Origin: Gordonia spumicola
Lineage (GTDB): Bacteria; Actinomycetota; Actinomycetes; Mycobacteriales; Mycobacteriaceae
DNA length: 64,000 bases
Direction: 5' to 3'
Assembly (NCBI RefSeq): GCF_009932475.1
Contig: NZ_BJOV01000001.1
Location: forward strand, 248,001 to 312,000
The translations under genes were made by a program, and so were the position numbers. The notes beneath the pieces were generated by a model. It did no database searches and was not told the origin of the DNA. It saw nothing but the letters and a program-made list of their open reading frames with translations. This document shows positions 1 through 8,196 of this stretch, piece after piece. The first letter of the stretch is position 1; the number at the start of each line of letters is the position of its first letter.

Positions 1-349
1 CACCCGCCGAGATGAAGACGTCGCCCTCGCCTGCCTTGATCGCGTGCAACGCCATGCGCGTGGTCTGCAACGACGACGAGCAGTACCGGGTGATCGTGGT
101 GCCGGGGATCGCGTCGTGGCCGAGCGCGATCGCGACGTTGCGGCCCAGGTTGAAGCCCTGCTCGCCGCCGGGCAGACCGCAGCCGAGGAGGAGGTCGTTG
201 ACGTCGCGCGGGTCGAGAGCGGGGACCTTGTCGAGCGCGGCCCGGACCATCTGGGCGGCCAGATCGTCGGGGCGCATGCCGACGAGCGAGCCCTTCATGG
301 CGCGGCCGATCGGGGAACGGGCGATGGAAACGATGACGGCTTCGGGCAT
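1..349 (-). CDS. Thiolase (acetyl-CoA C-acyltransferase), N-terminal part only
   Basis: The reading frame opens with ATG at 347-349 on the minus strand and runs off the left edge, so about 116 N-terminal residues are visible. It begins MPEAVIVSIARSPIGRAMKG, a typical thiolase start. The segment RYCSSSLQTTRMA contains the nucleophilic cysteine that is acylated during thiolytic cleavage of 3-ketoacyl-CoA. It is therefore probably the last enzyme of a beta-oxidation-type pathway, acting in the cytosol. An AGGAGG-like ribosome site lies just upstream of the ATG. The gene diverges from the SDR gene at 527 across a 177-bp gap that holds two palindromes. Exact substrate class cannot be told from this fragment. 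Confidence 0.88.
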   Translation of the reverse strand, partial: MPEAVIVSIARSPIGRAMKGSLVGMRPDDLAAQMVRAALDKVPALDPRDVNDLLLGCGLPGGEQGFNLGRNVAIALGHDAIPGTTITRYCSSSLQTTRMALHAIKAGEGDVFISAG

Positions 350-379
350 GAGGGCCTCCTGGTCGACGAGATATCGCAA

Positions 380-412
380 TATGCGGACGCATAGTTTCTA
401 TGCGATTGCATA
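380..412. promoter_or_regulatory. Tandem palindromic operators TATGC-N4-GCATA
   Basis: Two 14-bp palindromes of the form TATGC-N4-GCATA occupy 380-393 and 399-412. Their starts are 19 bp apart, roughly two helical turns. They lie between the divergent thiolase and SDR genes, 30-60 bp from the thiolase start, where a repressor would control one or both promoters. The arms are identical in both copies while the spacers differ (GGAC, GATT). That is what conserved recognition half-sites look like. No regulator gene is adjacent inside the window. Confidence 0.55.
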
Positions 413-526
413 TAGTGGGCCAGACCGACGATCCGTTGTCAATAGCCCGTTCGGCGGCCCGTACACGGTGCCGTTGAGGTATGACTCGACGGGGGAACGT
501 CCCGTGAGACGAACAGGAGAAGACTC

Positions 527-1318
527 GTGAAGGTTGCAGGAAAGGTCGCTGTGGTCACCGGAGCCGGCGGCGGCATCGGTGCGGCGATCGCGCGGAAACT
601 CGTCGACGAAGGCGCGAAAGTCGTGCTCACGGACCTGCACGACGACGGGTTGAACGCCGTCGTCGCCGAGTTGGGCGACGCCGCGGTTGGTCTCGGTGGT
701 GACGCCTCCGCGGCGGACCACATCGCCGCCGTCATCGCGCTTGCCGAGGAGTCGTTCGGACCGGTCGGCCTCTACTTCGCCAATGCGGGCGTCGGCATCG
801 GATCGGAGCTCGAGTTCGACGACGCCGTGTGGGACACGGTGATCGACGTGAACCTCCGCGCTCACATCCGTGCCGCCCAGCAGCTGATTCCGGGGTGGGT
901 GGATCGAGGCGAAGGCTACTTCGTCAGTACCGCGTCGGCCGCCGGACTCCTCACCCAGATCGGGTCCGCGCCGTACTCGGTCACCAAACACGCCGCCGTC
1001 GGATTCGCCGAATGGCTGTCGGTGACCTACGGCGACCAGGGAGTCCGCGTCAGCTGCCTGTGTCCGATGGGCGTCAACACGAAGCTGCTCACCGACGACG
1101 CGTCGCTGTCGCCGACCGCGGCCCGCGCCGTCACGACGGCCGGTGCCGTGCTGGAGCCGTCCGACGTCGCCGACGCCGTCCTCGAGGCGATGGACGCCGA
1201 GCGGTTCTTGATCCTCCCGCACCCCGAAGTGCTCGACATGTACCGCCACAAGGGCGCCGACTACGACCGCTGGATCCGTGGCATGCGGCGGTTCCAGAAG
1301 GCGCTGCGCGGCGACTGA
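527..1318 (+). CDS. SDR family NAD(P)-dependent oxidoreductase
   Basis: A classical short-chain dehydrogenase/reductase of 263 residues, the usual length. The N-terminal Rossmann motif is VVTGAGGGIG (residues about 8-17), the NAG motif is FANAGVG, and the catalytic YxxxK is YSVTK with a preceding serine-rich strand. It should oxidise or reduce a hydroxyl/keto group using NAD(P)(H) in the cytosol. The GTG start at 527 is supported by AGGAGA about 8 nt upstream. It diverges from a thiolase and lies upstream of an Atu-like operon, so a role as a hydroxyacyl-CoA or terpenoid alcohol dehydrogenase (AtuB/AtuG-like) is possible but inferred. Substrate specificity cannot be read from the sequence. 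Confidence 0.85.
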   Translation: MKVAGKVAVVTGAGGGIGAAIARKLVDEGAKVVLTDLHDDGLNAVVAELGDAAVGLGGDASAADHIAAVIALAEESFGPVGLYFANAGVGIGSELEFDDAVWDTVIDVNLRAHIRAAQQLIPGWVDRGEGYFVSTASAAGLLTQIGSAPYSVTKHAAVGFAEWLSVTYGDQGVRVSCLCPMGVNTKLLTDDASLSPTAARAVTTAGAVLEPSDVADAVLEAMDAERFLILPHPEVLDMYRHKGADYDRWIRGMRRFQKALRGD

Positions 1319-1382
1319 CGCCGGTGTCGACGGGGCGAGCTCCTGCTTGTTCCTGGCTGTTGAGCGCAATCTCTTCCGGTCG

Positions 1383-1460
1383 TTGAGCGAGCTTGCGAGT
1401 CGAAGCGTCTTCTCGGTTCTATGGTCGATTCGGCTGGTTAGACGCTTCGGCTCGCTGCGC
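1383..1460. repeat. REP-like imperfect inverted repeat
   Basis: Two arms, 1383-1410 and about 1440-1460, pair through AGCGAGC and CGAAGCGTCT, with a 6-nt insertion in the left arm. The first 22 bases of the left arm (1383-1404) recur exactly, on the opposite strand, at 5354-5375. This marks it as a dispersed intergenic repeat and not a gene-specific terminator. It follows the SDR stop codon by about 65 bp and directly abuts the inverted-repeat element at 1460. No gene is seen between 1319 and 1836. Confidence 0.6.
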
Positions 1461-1759
1461 TAGTGTCCCGAATCGTTAGTCCGTTGAATAAGTATTCGCG
1501 CCCAATGGTGGTTGAGCCGGGCCGGAGCGATAGCGGAGGGCCGCGTCGAAACCCGGCGACAGTAGCTGGAACTGCGGTCCAGCTACTGTCGAATCGTTCC
1601 CACGAAACAGGTGTGACCAGTAATTTCGATAGACTCTGTCACTGAGTTTCAGCCGACCTCACCAGGTTTCGACACGGGCCTCCGCTATCGCTCCGGCCCG
1701 GCTCAACCACCATGAGGACTCGAATAGTTATGCAACGAGTTTACGGTTCGGGACACTAG
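1460..1759. mobile_element. MITE-like 300-bp element with long terminal inverted repeats
   Basis: The segment is bounded by CTAG at 1460-1463 and CTAG at 1756-1759. The outer roughly 95 bases of each end are imperfect inverted copies of each other, starting CTAGTGTCCCGAA. The inner part of the arms is almost identical and includes GGTGGTTGAGCCGGGCC. Between the arms sits a second, perfect hairpin: CGACAGTAGCTGGA (1557-1570), a 7-nt loop, and its complement (1578-1591). There is no transposase frame, so it would need a helper transposase. CTAG or TA could be the target duplication. It occupies most of the gene-free stretch 1319-1836. Whether it is mobile or a large repeat-derived cruciform is inferred only from structure. 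Confidence 0.55.
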
Positions 1760-1836
1760 CTCAATGATCGGGCGGGTGGCGACTGTGCGAGTCACTGCTC
1801 GCTCGTGGCGGGTGGGAGCTGAACGTCCCTGACGCC

Positions 1837-2721
1837 TCAGACGTCGAAGCGGGCGTCGGCGGTCGCGCGAGCGAGGAGGGTTCCCTCGTCGTCGCGGAGT
1901 TCGGCGTCGAAGATCGACAGGCGCTTGCCGAGTTTCACGGGAGTGACGCGGGCGTGGACGCCGCGGCCGTCGACTGCGGGGGAGCGCAGGAAAGCGACCG
2001 TGAAGTCGACGATCTGGTACTCGCGACCGGGCAGCATCGCCGCCTGCGCGCCGAACGAGCAGGCCTGACCGACGATCGCGCCGATCACGCCGCCGTGCAT
2101 CGTGCCCATCACGTTGCCCATCCACGGCGCGGTGATGCAGGTGAAGGTGAGTCCGTCGTCGTCGACGGCGGTGACCGAGCCGCCCAGCAGTTCACTGAGC
2201 GGACCGATCGGCGCATCGCCCGCCCGGATCGCGTCGATCACCTCGCGGCCGGACAGTGACGCGTCCGGTGCGGCGGGCACGGCGGCGTCGTCCGGGGTGA
2301 CCGGCGACGCCAACTCGAGAGTGCCGTCGCCGTCGACGACGAGCGCTCGACCCACCCGGACGTTGCGAGCCAGGCCGACGCACAGCGTGCGACCGTCGTC
2401 GCCGCTGATGTCGACGGTGGTGGTGCCGTAGCCGGGATTCTGCAGGCGCAGTTCCGCTGTCGCGGTGAGGCGTTCGGTGACCGCGGGCCGGTGCAGCATC
2501 GACATGGTCAGTCGCGCCTGCATCGACGAGGACGACCGGTCGGTGACGTAGAACGGGTAGCCGCCGAGGTCGTCGAACAGCACGGTGATCGCGGGCAGGT
2601 CGATGAGACCGCGGTGATCGGTCAATCGGGGTCCGAGCGCCTGGGTCATCTCGATCTTCGGCGCGCCGGGCTCCCTGCCGACGGCGAAAGCGGTGAAGGC
2701 GTCGGCTGGCGTCATCGTCAT
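1837..2721 (-). CDS. PaaI-type acyl-CoA thioesterase with two hotdog domains
   Basis: A 294-residue protein that reads as two tandem hotdog folds. The C-terminal half carries the clear PaaI-family signature around [19 protein letters not shown], where the HGG loop and following helix form the active site. The N-terminal half (about 1-130) is a weaker hotdog unit. The likely job is hydrolysis of an acyl-CoA or aryl-CoA thioester, releasing CoA in the cytosol. The ATG at 2721 is followed by a second in-frame ATG two codons later. It diverges from the Atu-like operon over a 146-bp region with two palindromes, so joint control with that operon is plausible. The substrate is unknown. Confidence 0.75.
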   Translation of the reverse strand: MTMTPADAFTAFAVGREPGAPKIEMTQALGPRLTDHRGLIDLPAITVLFDDLGGYPFYVTDRSSSSMQARLTMSMLHRPAVTERLTATAELRLQNPGYGTTTVDISGDDGRTLCVGLARNVRVGRALVVDGDGTLELASPVTPDDAAVPAAPDASLSGREVIDAIRAGDAPIGPLSELLGGSVTAVDDDGLTFTCITAPWMGNVMGTMHGGVIGAIVGQACSFGAQAAMLPGREYQIVDFTVAFLRSPAVDGRGVHARVTPVKLGKRLSIFDAELRDDEGTLLARATADARFDV

Positions 2722-2742
2722 TGCTTGTGTCTAGCACACGTC

Positions 2743-2756
2743 TGAGCGATCGCTTA
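2743..2756. promoter_or_regulatory. Near-palindrome TGAGCGATCGCTTA
   Basis: A 14-bp near-perfect palindrome with AGCGATCGCT at its centre lies 22 bp upstream of the thioesterase ATG in the divergent gap. Its length and symmetry suit a TetR-family operator. The TetR gene that closes the Atu-like operon (12171) is the obvious candidate ligand-responsive regulator, but that link is inferred. Confidence 0.4.
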
Positions 2757-2820
2757 CTCGGCTTCTCGACTGCGCTCGAAGACCCGAGAAGGTTGCTCGC
2801 CAAGGCCCGAAGCAGGAAAC

Positions 2821-2838
2821 AATCATTCATGCTTGATT
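2821..2838. promoter_or_regulatory. 18-bp dyad AATCA-N8-TGATT upstream of the Atu-like operon
   Basis: AATCATTCATGCTTGATT is a dyad centred on CATG, with 5-bp perfect outer arms. It ends 29 bp before the first start codon of the operon (2868), the expected place for a repressor site over a promoter. The surrounding DNA is markedly more AT-rich than the genes on either side. Confidence 0.4.
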
Positions 2839-2867
2839 TATTGCGGGTGGTGTGTGACGCTCGACGC

Positions 2868-3650
2868 ATGTCGATCGCCGAAGACTTGAGGGCCGAGTAC
2901 GCCTCCCTCGACAACCTGGTCGCCGACCTCCCGGACGAGCGGTGGGCGTCACCCACGCCCGCGGAGGGCTGGACCATCGCACACCAGGTCGGACACATTC
3001 TGTGGACCGACCGAGTCTCGCTGCTCGCGGCCACCGACCCCGACGGCTTCGCCGAACTCCTCGTCGTCGCGGGCGCCGATCCGCTCGGCTTCGTGGACCA
3101 GGCCGCCGAGGTGGAGTCGCGGCGGACGCCCGCGGAGATCCTCGCCGACTGGCGCGACACGCGAGAGATGCTGCTCGCCGCGCTGGCCGACGTCCCCGAC
3201 GGTGTGAAGGTCCCGTGGTTCGGTCCGCCGATGTCGGCCACGTCGATGACCACCGCCCGCATCATGGAGACCTGGGCGCACGCGTTGGACGTGGCGGACG
3301 CTCTCGGCGTCCGCGTGGAGCCGACCGACCGCATCCGCAACGTCGCCCACATCGGCGTCCGGACCCGCGATTTCGCGTACATGGTCAACGGCAGGACCGC
3401 TCCGACCGAACCGTTCCGCTACGAACTGACGGGTCCGAGCGGCGAGGTGTGGACGTGGGGTCCGGACGATGCGACGAACATCGTCCGGGGAGACGCCGTC
3501 GACTTCTGCGAACTCGTCACTCAGCGGCGCTCGATCGACGATCTCGGACTGGAGCTCATCGGCGACGACGCGAACGAATGGGCGACGATCGCGCAGTGCT
3601 TCGCCGGCCCGCCCGGAAGCGGCCGCGCGTCGTCGAAGGAAGGTCTCTGA
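2868..3650 (+). CDS. TIGR03084-type metal-binding protein (DinB/maleylpyruvate-isomerase-like)
   Basis: A 260-residue protein starting [21 protein letters not shown]. It resembles the mycothiol-dependent maleylpyruvate isomerase/DinB group: a conserved N-terminal four-helix bundle with potential metal ligands in AHQVGHILW and [15 protein letters not shown] (the H-x3-D motif). The TIGR03084 assignment is from recall of this pattern and its usual neighbourhood next to AtuA-type genes. Biochemical role is unproved. ATG at 2868 is preferred over upstream in-frame starts because the upstream stretch (to 2721) overlaps the promoter region and has no protein-like character. It heads the operon, with the AtuA gene following after one base. 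Confidence 0.72.
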   Translation: MSIAEDLRAEYASLDNLVADLPDERWASPTPAEGWTIAHQVGHILWTDRVSLLAATDPDGFAELLVVAGADPLGFVDQAAEVESRRTPAEILADWRDTREMLLAALADVPDGVKVPWFGPPMSATSMTTARIMETWAHALDVADALGVRVEPTDRIRNVAHIGVRTRDFAYMVNGRTAPTEPFRYELTGPSGEVWTWGPDDATNIVRGDAVDFCELVTQRRSIDDLGLELIGDDANEWATIAQCFAGPPGSGRASSKEGL

Positions 3651-3651
3651 C

Positions 3652-5349
3652 ATGAGCGATCCTGTCCGCATCGGAAATGCGTCCGGCTTCTACGGGGACC
3701 GTCTCACGGCCGTCCACGAGATGCTCGACGGCGGTCATCTGGACTACCTGACCGGGGACTACCTCGCCGAACTCACCATGCTGATCCTCGGTCGCGACCG
3801 GCTCAAAGACCCGTCGCGGGGCTACGCCAAGACCTTCCTGAAGCAGATGGAGACGAGTCTCGGGCTGGCGATCGACAAGAACGTCAAGATCGTCGTCAAC
3901 GCGGGCGGCCTCAACCCGCACGGCCTCGCCGTCGCCCTCCGCGAACTCGCCGACACCCTGAGAGTCGACGCCCAGATAGCGTTCGTCAGCGGCGACGACC
4001 TGCAGCCGCGAGCGGCCGAGCTCGGCCTCGGGACCCCTATCACGGCCAACGCCTACCTCGGCGGCTTCGGCATCAAGGCGGCGCTCGACCGAGGAGCCGA
4101 CATCGTCGTGACCGGCCGGGTCACCGACGCATCGCTCACCGTCGGCGCCGCGGCCTCGGCGCACGGCTGGGGATACAAGGACCTCGACGCCATCGCGGGT
4201 GCGATCGTCGCGGGTCACGTCATCGAATGCGGACCGCAGGCCACCGGCGGCAACTACTCGTTCTTCACCGAGATCCCGATGGGACGCCTCGGTTTCCCGA
4301 TCGCCGAAGTCGCGGCGGACGGGTCGTCGGTCATCACCAAGCACGAGAACACCGGCGGTGCGGTCACCGTCGGCACCGTCACCGCGCAGCTCCTCTACGA
4401 GATCCAGGGGCCGCGTTACTACAACCCCGACTCGACGGCACTGCTCGACACCATCGAGATCGCCCAGCTCGGCGACGACCGGGTCGGCATCAGCGGGGTC
4501 CGGGGCGAAGCCCCGCCGACGGACCTGAAGGTGTCGTTGAATCACCTCGCGGGCATCCGCAACGAGGTGGACGTGGTCCTGACCGGACTCGACATCGAGG
4601 CCAAGGCGGATCTGTTCAAAGCGCAGTTCACCGCGGCGCTGCCGACGTCGCCCGCCGAACTCACGTGGGAGCTGTCGCGGCTGGACCGGCCGGACGCGGA
4701 GACCGAGGAACAGGCCAGCGCCCTCCTCAAGTGCGTGGCGCGCGACCCGAATCCGGCGGTCGTCGGCCGTCCGTTCAGCGCGACGGCCGTCGAACTCGCC
4801 CTCGCCAGCTACCCGGGCTTCACCCTCACCGCGCCGCCCGGAAACGGTGCGCCGTACGGCGTGTTCGAACCCGGCTATGTGGACGCGGGCCTCGTCGAAC
4901 ATCGCGTGACACAGCCGGACGGCGTGTCGATCGTCATCGAGCCGTCGCCGCTGCGGGCCGAGCCGACGCGCGATGTGAGCGTCCCCGACTCCGGGCCCGT
5001 CGACGACTGGGGGCCGACCAGACGCGCGCCGCTCGGCGAGATCATCGGAGCCCGCAGCGGCGACAAGGGCGGCAGCGCGAACATCGGCGCCTGGGCCCGG
5101 ACCGACGAACAGTTCACCTGGCTCGACCAGACACTCACCGTCGATCGGGTCAAGGAACTGCTGCCCGAGGTCGCGGACCTGACCGTCCACCGGTACCGCC
5201 TGCCGAAACTGCGCGCCCTCAACTTCGTCATCGAAGGCGTCCTGGGCCGCGGTGTCGCCGAGAACGTCCGCTTCGATCCACAGGCCAAGGGCCTCGGCGA
5301 ATGGCTGCGTTCGCGTGTGGTCGATCTGCCCGAACGGTTCAGTCGCTAG
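3652..5349 (+). CDS. atuA: Acyclic terpene utilization AtuA family protein (DUF1446)
   Basis: A 565-residue protein. The large N-terminal DUF1446 domain starts IGNASGFYGDRLTAVHEMLDGG and includes the family pattern IVVTGRVTDASLTVG. The C-terminal small domain carries GARSGDKGGSANIGAW, characteristic of AtuA proteins. AtuA is required for citronellol/geraniol catabolism in Pseudomonas, but its exact reaction is not established. The start follows the stop of the previous gene by one base, so the two are translationally coupled. The neighbours (acyl-CoA dehydrogenase, biotin carboxylase pair, enoyl-CoA hydratase) match the Atu set, supporting the call. Confidence 0.9.
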   Translation: MSDPVRIGNASGFYGDRLTAVHEMLDGGHLDYLTGDYLAELTMLILGRDRLKDPSRGYAKTFLKQMETSLGLAIDKNVKIVVNAGGLNPHGLAVALRELADTLRVDAQIAFVSGDDLQPRAAELGLGTPITANAYLGGFGIKAALDRGADIVVTGRVTDASLTVGAAASAHGWGYKDLDAIAGAIVAGHVIECGPQATGGNYSFFTEIPMGRLGFPIAEVAADGSSVITKHENTGGAVTVGTVTAQLLYEIQGPRYYNPDSTALLDTIEIAQLGDDRVGISGVRGEAPPTDLKVSLNHLAGIRNEVDVVLTGLDIEAKADLFKAQFTAALPTSPAELTWELSRLDRPDAETEEQASALLKCVARDPNPAVVGRPFSATAVELALASYPGFTLTAPPGNGAPYGVFEPGYVDAGLVEHRVTQPDGVSIVIEPSPLRAEPTRDVSVPDSGPVDDWGPTRRAPLGEIIGARSGDKGGSANIGAWARTDEQFTWLDQTLTVDRVKELLPEVADLTVHRYRLPKLRALNFVIEGVLGRGVAENVRFDPQAKGLGEWLRSRVVDLPERFSR

Positions 5350-5353
5350 ACCT

Positions 5354-5375
5354 TTCGACTCGCAAGCTCGCTCAA
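5354..5375. repeat. Dispersed 22-bp repeat, second copy
   Basis: This 22-base stretch is the exact reverse complement of 1383-1404. It lies in the 45-bp gap between the atuA-like gene and the following acyl-CoA dehydrogenase, inside what should be one transcript. In the mRNA it sits just upstream of the ribosome site (GAGAGG) of the next gene. It belongs to the REP-like intergenic family seen at 1383-1460. Confidence 0.6.
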
Positions 5376-5394
5376 GGAGCGGGAGAGGAAATCA

Positions 5395-6555
5395 ATGCCC
5401 ATCCCCAGTGACATTTGGGACTCGGAAGAACGTCGTGACCTGCGCAGTCTTGCCGCAGACTTCGCGACCAGACACATCCTGCCGTTCCAGGACCAGTGGG
5501 AGCGCGACGGCCTGATCCCGCGAGAACTGCACAAGCAGGCGGGCGACCTCGGTCTGCTCGGCCTCGGCACCCCCGAGGAGAAGGGCGGCAGCGGCGGCGA
5601 CGGGATCGACGCGCTCATCGTCTGCGAGGAACTGCACTACCGGGGCGTTTCCGGCGGTGTGTTCGCGAGCCTGTTCACCTGCGGTATCTCCACCCCGCAC
5701 ATCGCGAACAACGGGACCCCGGAACAGATCGCGAAGTGGGTCGCACCCGTCCTCGCGGGCGACAAGATCAGCAGCCTCGCCATCACCGAGCCCAGCGGCG
5801 GCAGCGACGTCGGTCACTTGCGGACCACAGCGAAGCGCGACGGTGACCACTTCATCGTCAACGGCGCCAAGACGTTCATCACCTCGGCTGTGCGCGCCGA
5901 TCACATCGTCGCCGCGGTCCGCACGGGCGGAGACGGCGCGGCGGGGGTGTCCCTCCTCGTGATCGAGAAGGGGACGCCCGGCTTCAACGTCGACCGCAAG
6001 CTGGAGAAGATGGGCTGGCTGGCGTCCGACACCGGCGAACTGTCGTTCGTCGACTGCCGGGTGCCGGTGGAGAACCTCATCGGTCCGGAGAACTCGGGCT
6101 TTGCGCAGATCGCCCAGGCCTTCGTGTCCGAGCGCGCCGCGCTCGCGGTGCAGGCGTACGCGCAGGCGCAGCGGTCGCTGGACCTGACCCTGGAATGGGT
6201 CCGCAACCGCGACACGTTCGGCAAGCCGTTGATCAAGCGTCAGTCGGTCCAGGACACGGTCACGGAGATGGCCCGCAAGGTGGACGTCGCGCGCACCTAC
6301 ACACGGTCCGTCGTCGACCGGCACATGATGAACGGCGACCCGATGCTCGCGGAGATCTGCTTCGCGAAGAACACCGCCGTCGAAGCCGCCGAATGGGTCA
6401 TCGACAAGGGCGTCCAGCTGCACGGCGGCATGGGCTACATGCGGGAGTCGGAGATCGAGCGCCAGTACCGCGACATCCGCATCATCGGAATCGGCGGCGG
6501 CACCAACGAGATCCTCACCGGTCTCGCCGCGAAGGTCCTGGGGTACCAGGGATGA
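5395..6555 (+). CDS. Acyl-CoA dehydrogenase (AtuD/isovaleryl-CoA dehydrogenase-like)
   Basis: A 386-residue flavoprotein of normal length for the family, introducing an alpha,beta double bond into an acyl-CoA with electrons passing to ETF. Visible motifs are the FAD/substrate loop ITEPSGGSDVGHLRTTA and the C-terminal signature LHGGMGYMRESEIERQYRD. At the position just before GT near the C-terminus, where MCAD has its catalytic Glu, this protein has Gly (IGGGTNE). A Glu in FVSERAALA aligns with the alternative base of isovaleryl-CoA dehydrogenase. That points to branched substrates such as citronellyl- or isovaleryl-CoA (inference). It precedes the carboxylase genes, as AtuD does in the Atu pathway. 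Confidence 0.87.
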   Translation: MPIPSDIWDSEERRDLRSLAADFATRHILPFQDQWERDGLIPRELHKQAGDLGLLGLGTPEEKGGSGGDGIDALIVCEELHYRGVSGGVFASLFTCGISTPHIANNGTPEQIAKWVAPVLAGDKISSLAITEPSGGSDVGHLRTTAKRDGDHFIVNGAKTFITSAVRADHIVAAVRTGGDGAAGVSLLVIEKGTPGFNVDRKLEKMGWLASDTGELSFVDCRVPVENLIGPENSGFAQIAQAFVSERAALAVQAYAQAQRSLDLTLEWVRNRDTFGKPLIKRQSVQDTVTEMARKVDVARTYTRSVVDRHMMNGDPMLAEICFAKNTAVEAAEWVIDKGVQLHGGMGYMRESEIERQYRDIRIIGIGGGTNEILTGLAAKVLGYQG

Positions 6556-6589
6556 GCGCGACCGCACGGGCGAAGCGAAAGGGCACCCG

Positions 6590-8188
6590 ATGACTGTTCT
6601 GAGAAGCAAGGTCGACACGACGTCCGACGAGTTCGTCGCGAACGTCGAGGCGATGAACGCCAAGCTCGCCGATCTCGACGTCGAGTTCCGCAAGGTGCTC
6701 GTCGGTGGCGGCGAGAAGTACGTGGAGCGGCACCGCAAGCGCGGGAAGCTCACGGCGCGCGAACGTATCGAGTTGTTGATCGACGAGGACTCGCCGTTCC
6801 TCGAACTGTGCGCGCTCGCCGCGCACGGTTCGCAGTTCACCGTCGGCGCCTCCGTCGTGGTAGGCATCGGGGTTGTCGAGGGTGTCGAATGCCTGGTCGT
6901 CGCGAACGATCCGACGGTCAAGGGCGGCACGTCGAACCCGTGGACGCTGCGCAAGGTGCTGCGCGCCAATGACATCGCCATGCAGAACCGCCTCCCGGTC
7001 ATCTCCATGGTGGAGTCGGGCGGCGCGGACCTGCCGACGCAGAAGGAGGTGTTCGTCCCCGGCGGCCGGATGTTCCGCGATCTGACGCGACTGTCGGCGG
7101 CCGGTATCCCGACCATCGCGCTCGTCTTCGGCAACTCGACCGCGGGTGGTGCCTACATTCCCGGGATGAGCGATCACGTCGTGATGATCGACGACCGGTC
7201 GAAGGTGTTCCTCGGCGGCCCGCCGCTGGTCAAGATGGCGACCGGTGAGGTGAGCGACGAGGAGGAGCTCGGCGGCGCGAAGATGCATTCGCGCGTCTCC
7301 GGTCTCGGCGACTATCTCGCCGCCGACGAACAGGACGCGGTGCGGATCGGCAGGCGGATCGTGGCCCGTCTCAACTGGCGCAAGCAGGGTCCCGAACCGA
7401 TCGCCGAGGTGGTCGAGCCCATCTACGACGAGAACGACCTCCTCGGCATCGTGCCGTCCGACCTCAAGATCCCGTTCGACCCGCACGAGGTGATCGCGCG
7501 CATCGTCGACGGCAGCGACTTCGACGAGTTCAAACCCGAGTACGGCACATCGCTCGTCACCGGGTGGGCCACCGTCCACGGCTACCCTGTCGGCATCCTC
7601 GCCAACGCGCAGGGCGTCCTCTTCTCGCAAGAGGCGCAGAAGGCGACGCAGTTCATCCAGCTCGCCAACCGCAGCGACACTCCGCTGCTGTTCCTGCACA
7701 ACACCACCGGCTACATGGTCGGCAAGGAGTACGAGCAGGGCGGCATCATCAAACACGGCGCGATGATGATCAACGCGGTGTCGAACTCGACGGTCCCGCA
7801 CATCTCGATCCTGATGGGCGCCAGCTACGGCGCCGGGCACTACGGCATGTGCGGCCGCGCCTACGATCCGCGGTTCCTGTTCGCGTGGCCCAGCGCCAAG
7901 AGTGCCGTCATGGGCGCCGCGCAGCTCGCGGGCGTCATCTCGATCGTGTCCCGCGCGGCAACCGAGGCCCGCGGCGGCGTCGTCGACGAAGAAGCCGACG
8001 CCGGGATGCGCGCCATGATCGAAGCCCAGATCGAGATCGAGTCGGTCCCGACGTTCCTCTCCGGGATGCTCTACGACGACGGTGTGATCGATCCCCGCGA
8101 CACCCGCACGATCCTCGGCCAGACCCTGTCCGCGATTGCTACCGCCCCCATCGAGGGCACCAGCAACTTCGGCGTCTTCCGGATGTGA
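6590..8188 (+). CDS. Acyl-CoA carboxylase, carboxyltransferase (beta) subunit
   Basis: A 532-residue carboxyltransferase of the MCC/GCC beta type. It transfers carboxyl from biotin to the gamma carbon of a branched enoyl-CoA. The two crotonase-like halves are visible: the N-terminal oxyanion region around VESGGADLPTQKEVF and GNSTAGGAYIPGMSD, and the C-terminal half with LHNTTGYMVGKEYEQGG and MGASYGAGHYGMCGRAYDPRF. This architecture is that of 3-methylcrotonyl-CoA and geranyl-CoA carboxylases (AtuC). ATG at 6590 lies 34 bp past the dehydrogenase stop. It is followed after 8 bp by the biotin subunit, with which it should form a complex. Geranyl versus methylcrotonyl preference is not decided. 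Confidence 0.9.
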   Translation: MTVLRSKVDTTSDEFVANVEAMNAKLADLDVEFRKVLVGGGEKYVERHRKRGKLTARERIELLIDEDSPFLELCALAAHGSQFTVGASVVVGIGVVEGVECLVVANDPTVKGGTSNPWTLRKVLRANDIAMQNRLPVISMVESGGADLPTQKEVFVPGGRMFRDLTRLSAAGIPTIALVFGNSTAGGAYIPGMSDHVVMIDDRSKVFLGGPPLVKMATGEVSDEEELGGAKMHSRVSGLGDYLAADEQDAVRIGRRIVARLNWRKQGPEPIAEVVEPIYDENDLLGIVPSDLKIPFDPHEVIARIVDGSDFDEFKPEYGTSLVTGWATVHGYPVGILANAQGVLFSQEAQKATQFIQLANRSDTPLLFLHNTTGYMVGKEYEQGGIIKHGAMMINAVSNSTVPHISILMGASYGAGHYGMCGRAYDPRFLFAWPSAKSAVMGAAQLAGVISIVSRAATEARGGVVDEEADAGMRAMIEAQIEIESVPTFLSGMLYDDGVIDPRDTRTILGQTLSAIATAPIEGTSNFGVFRM

Positions 8189-8196
8189 GAGAACAC

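Noticed and set aside
1278-1645. Short open frames in the 1319-1836 gap
   Set aside because: They lie across inverted repeats, have no ribosome site or protein character, and differ from the strong codon bias of the neighbours.
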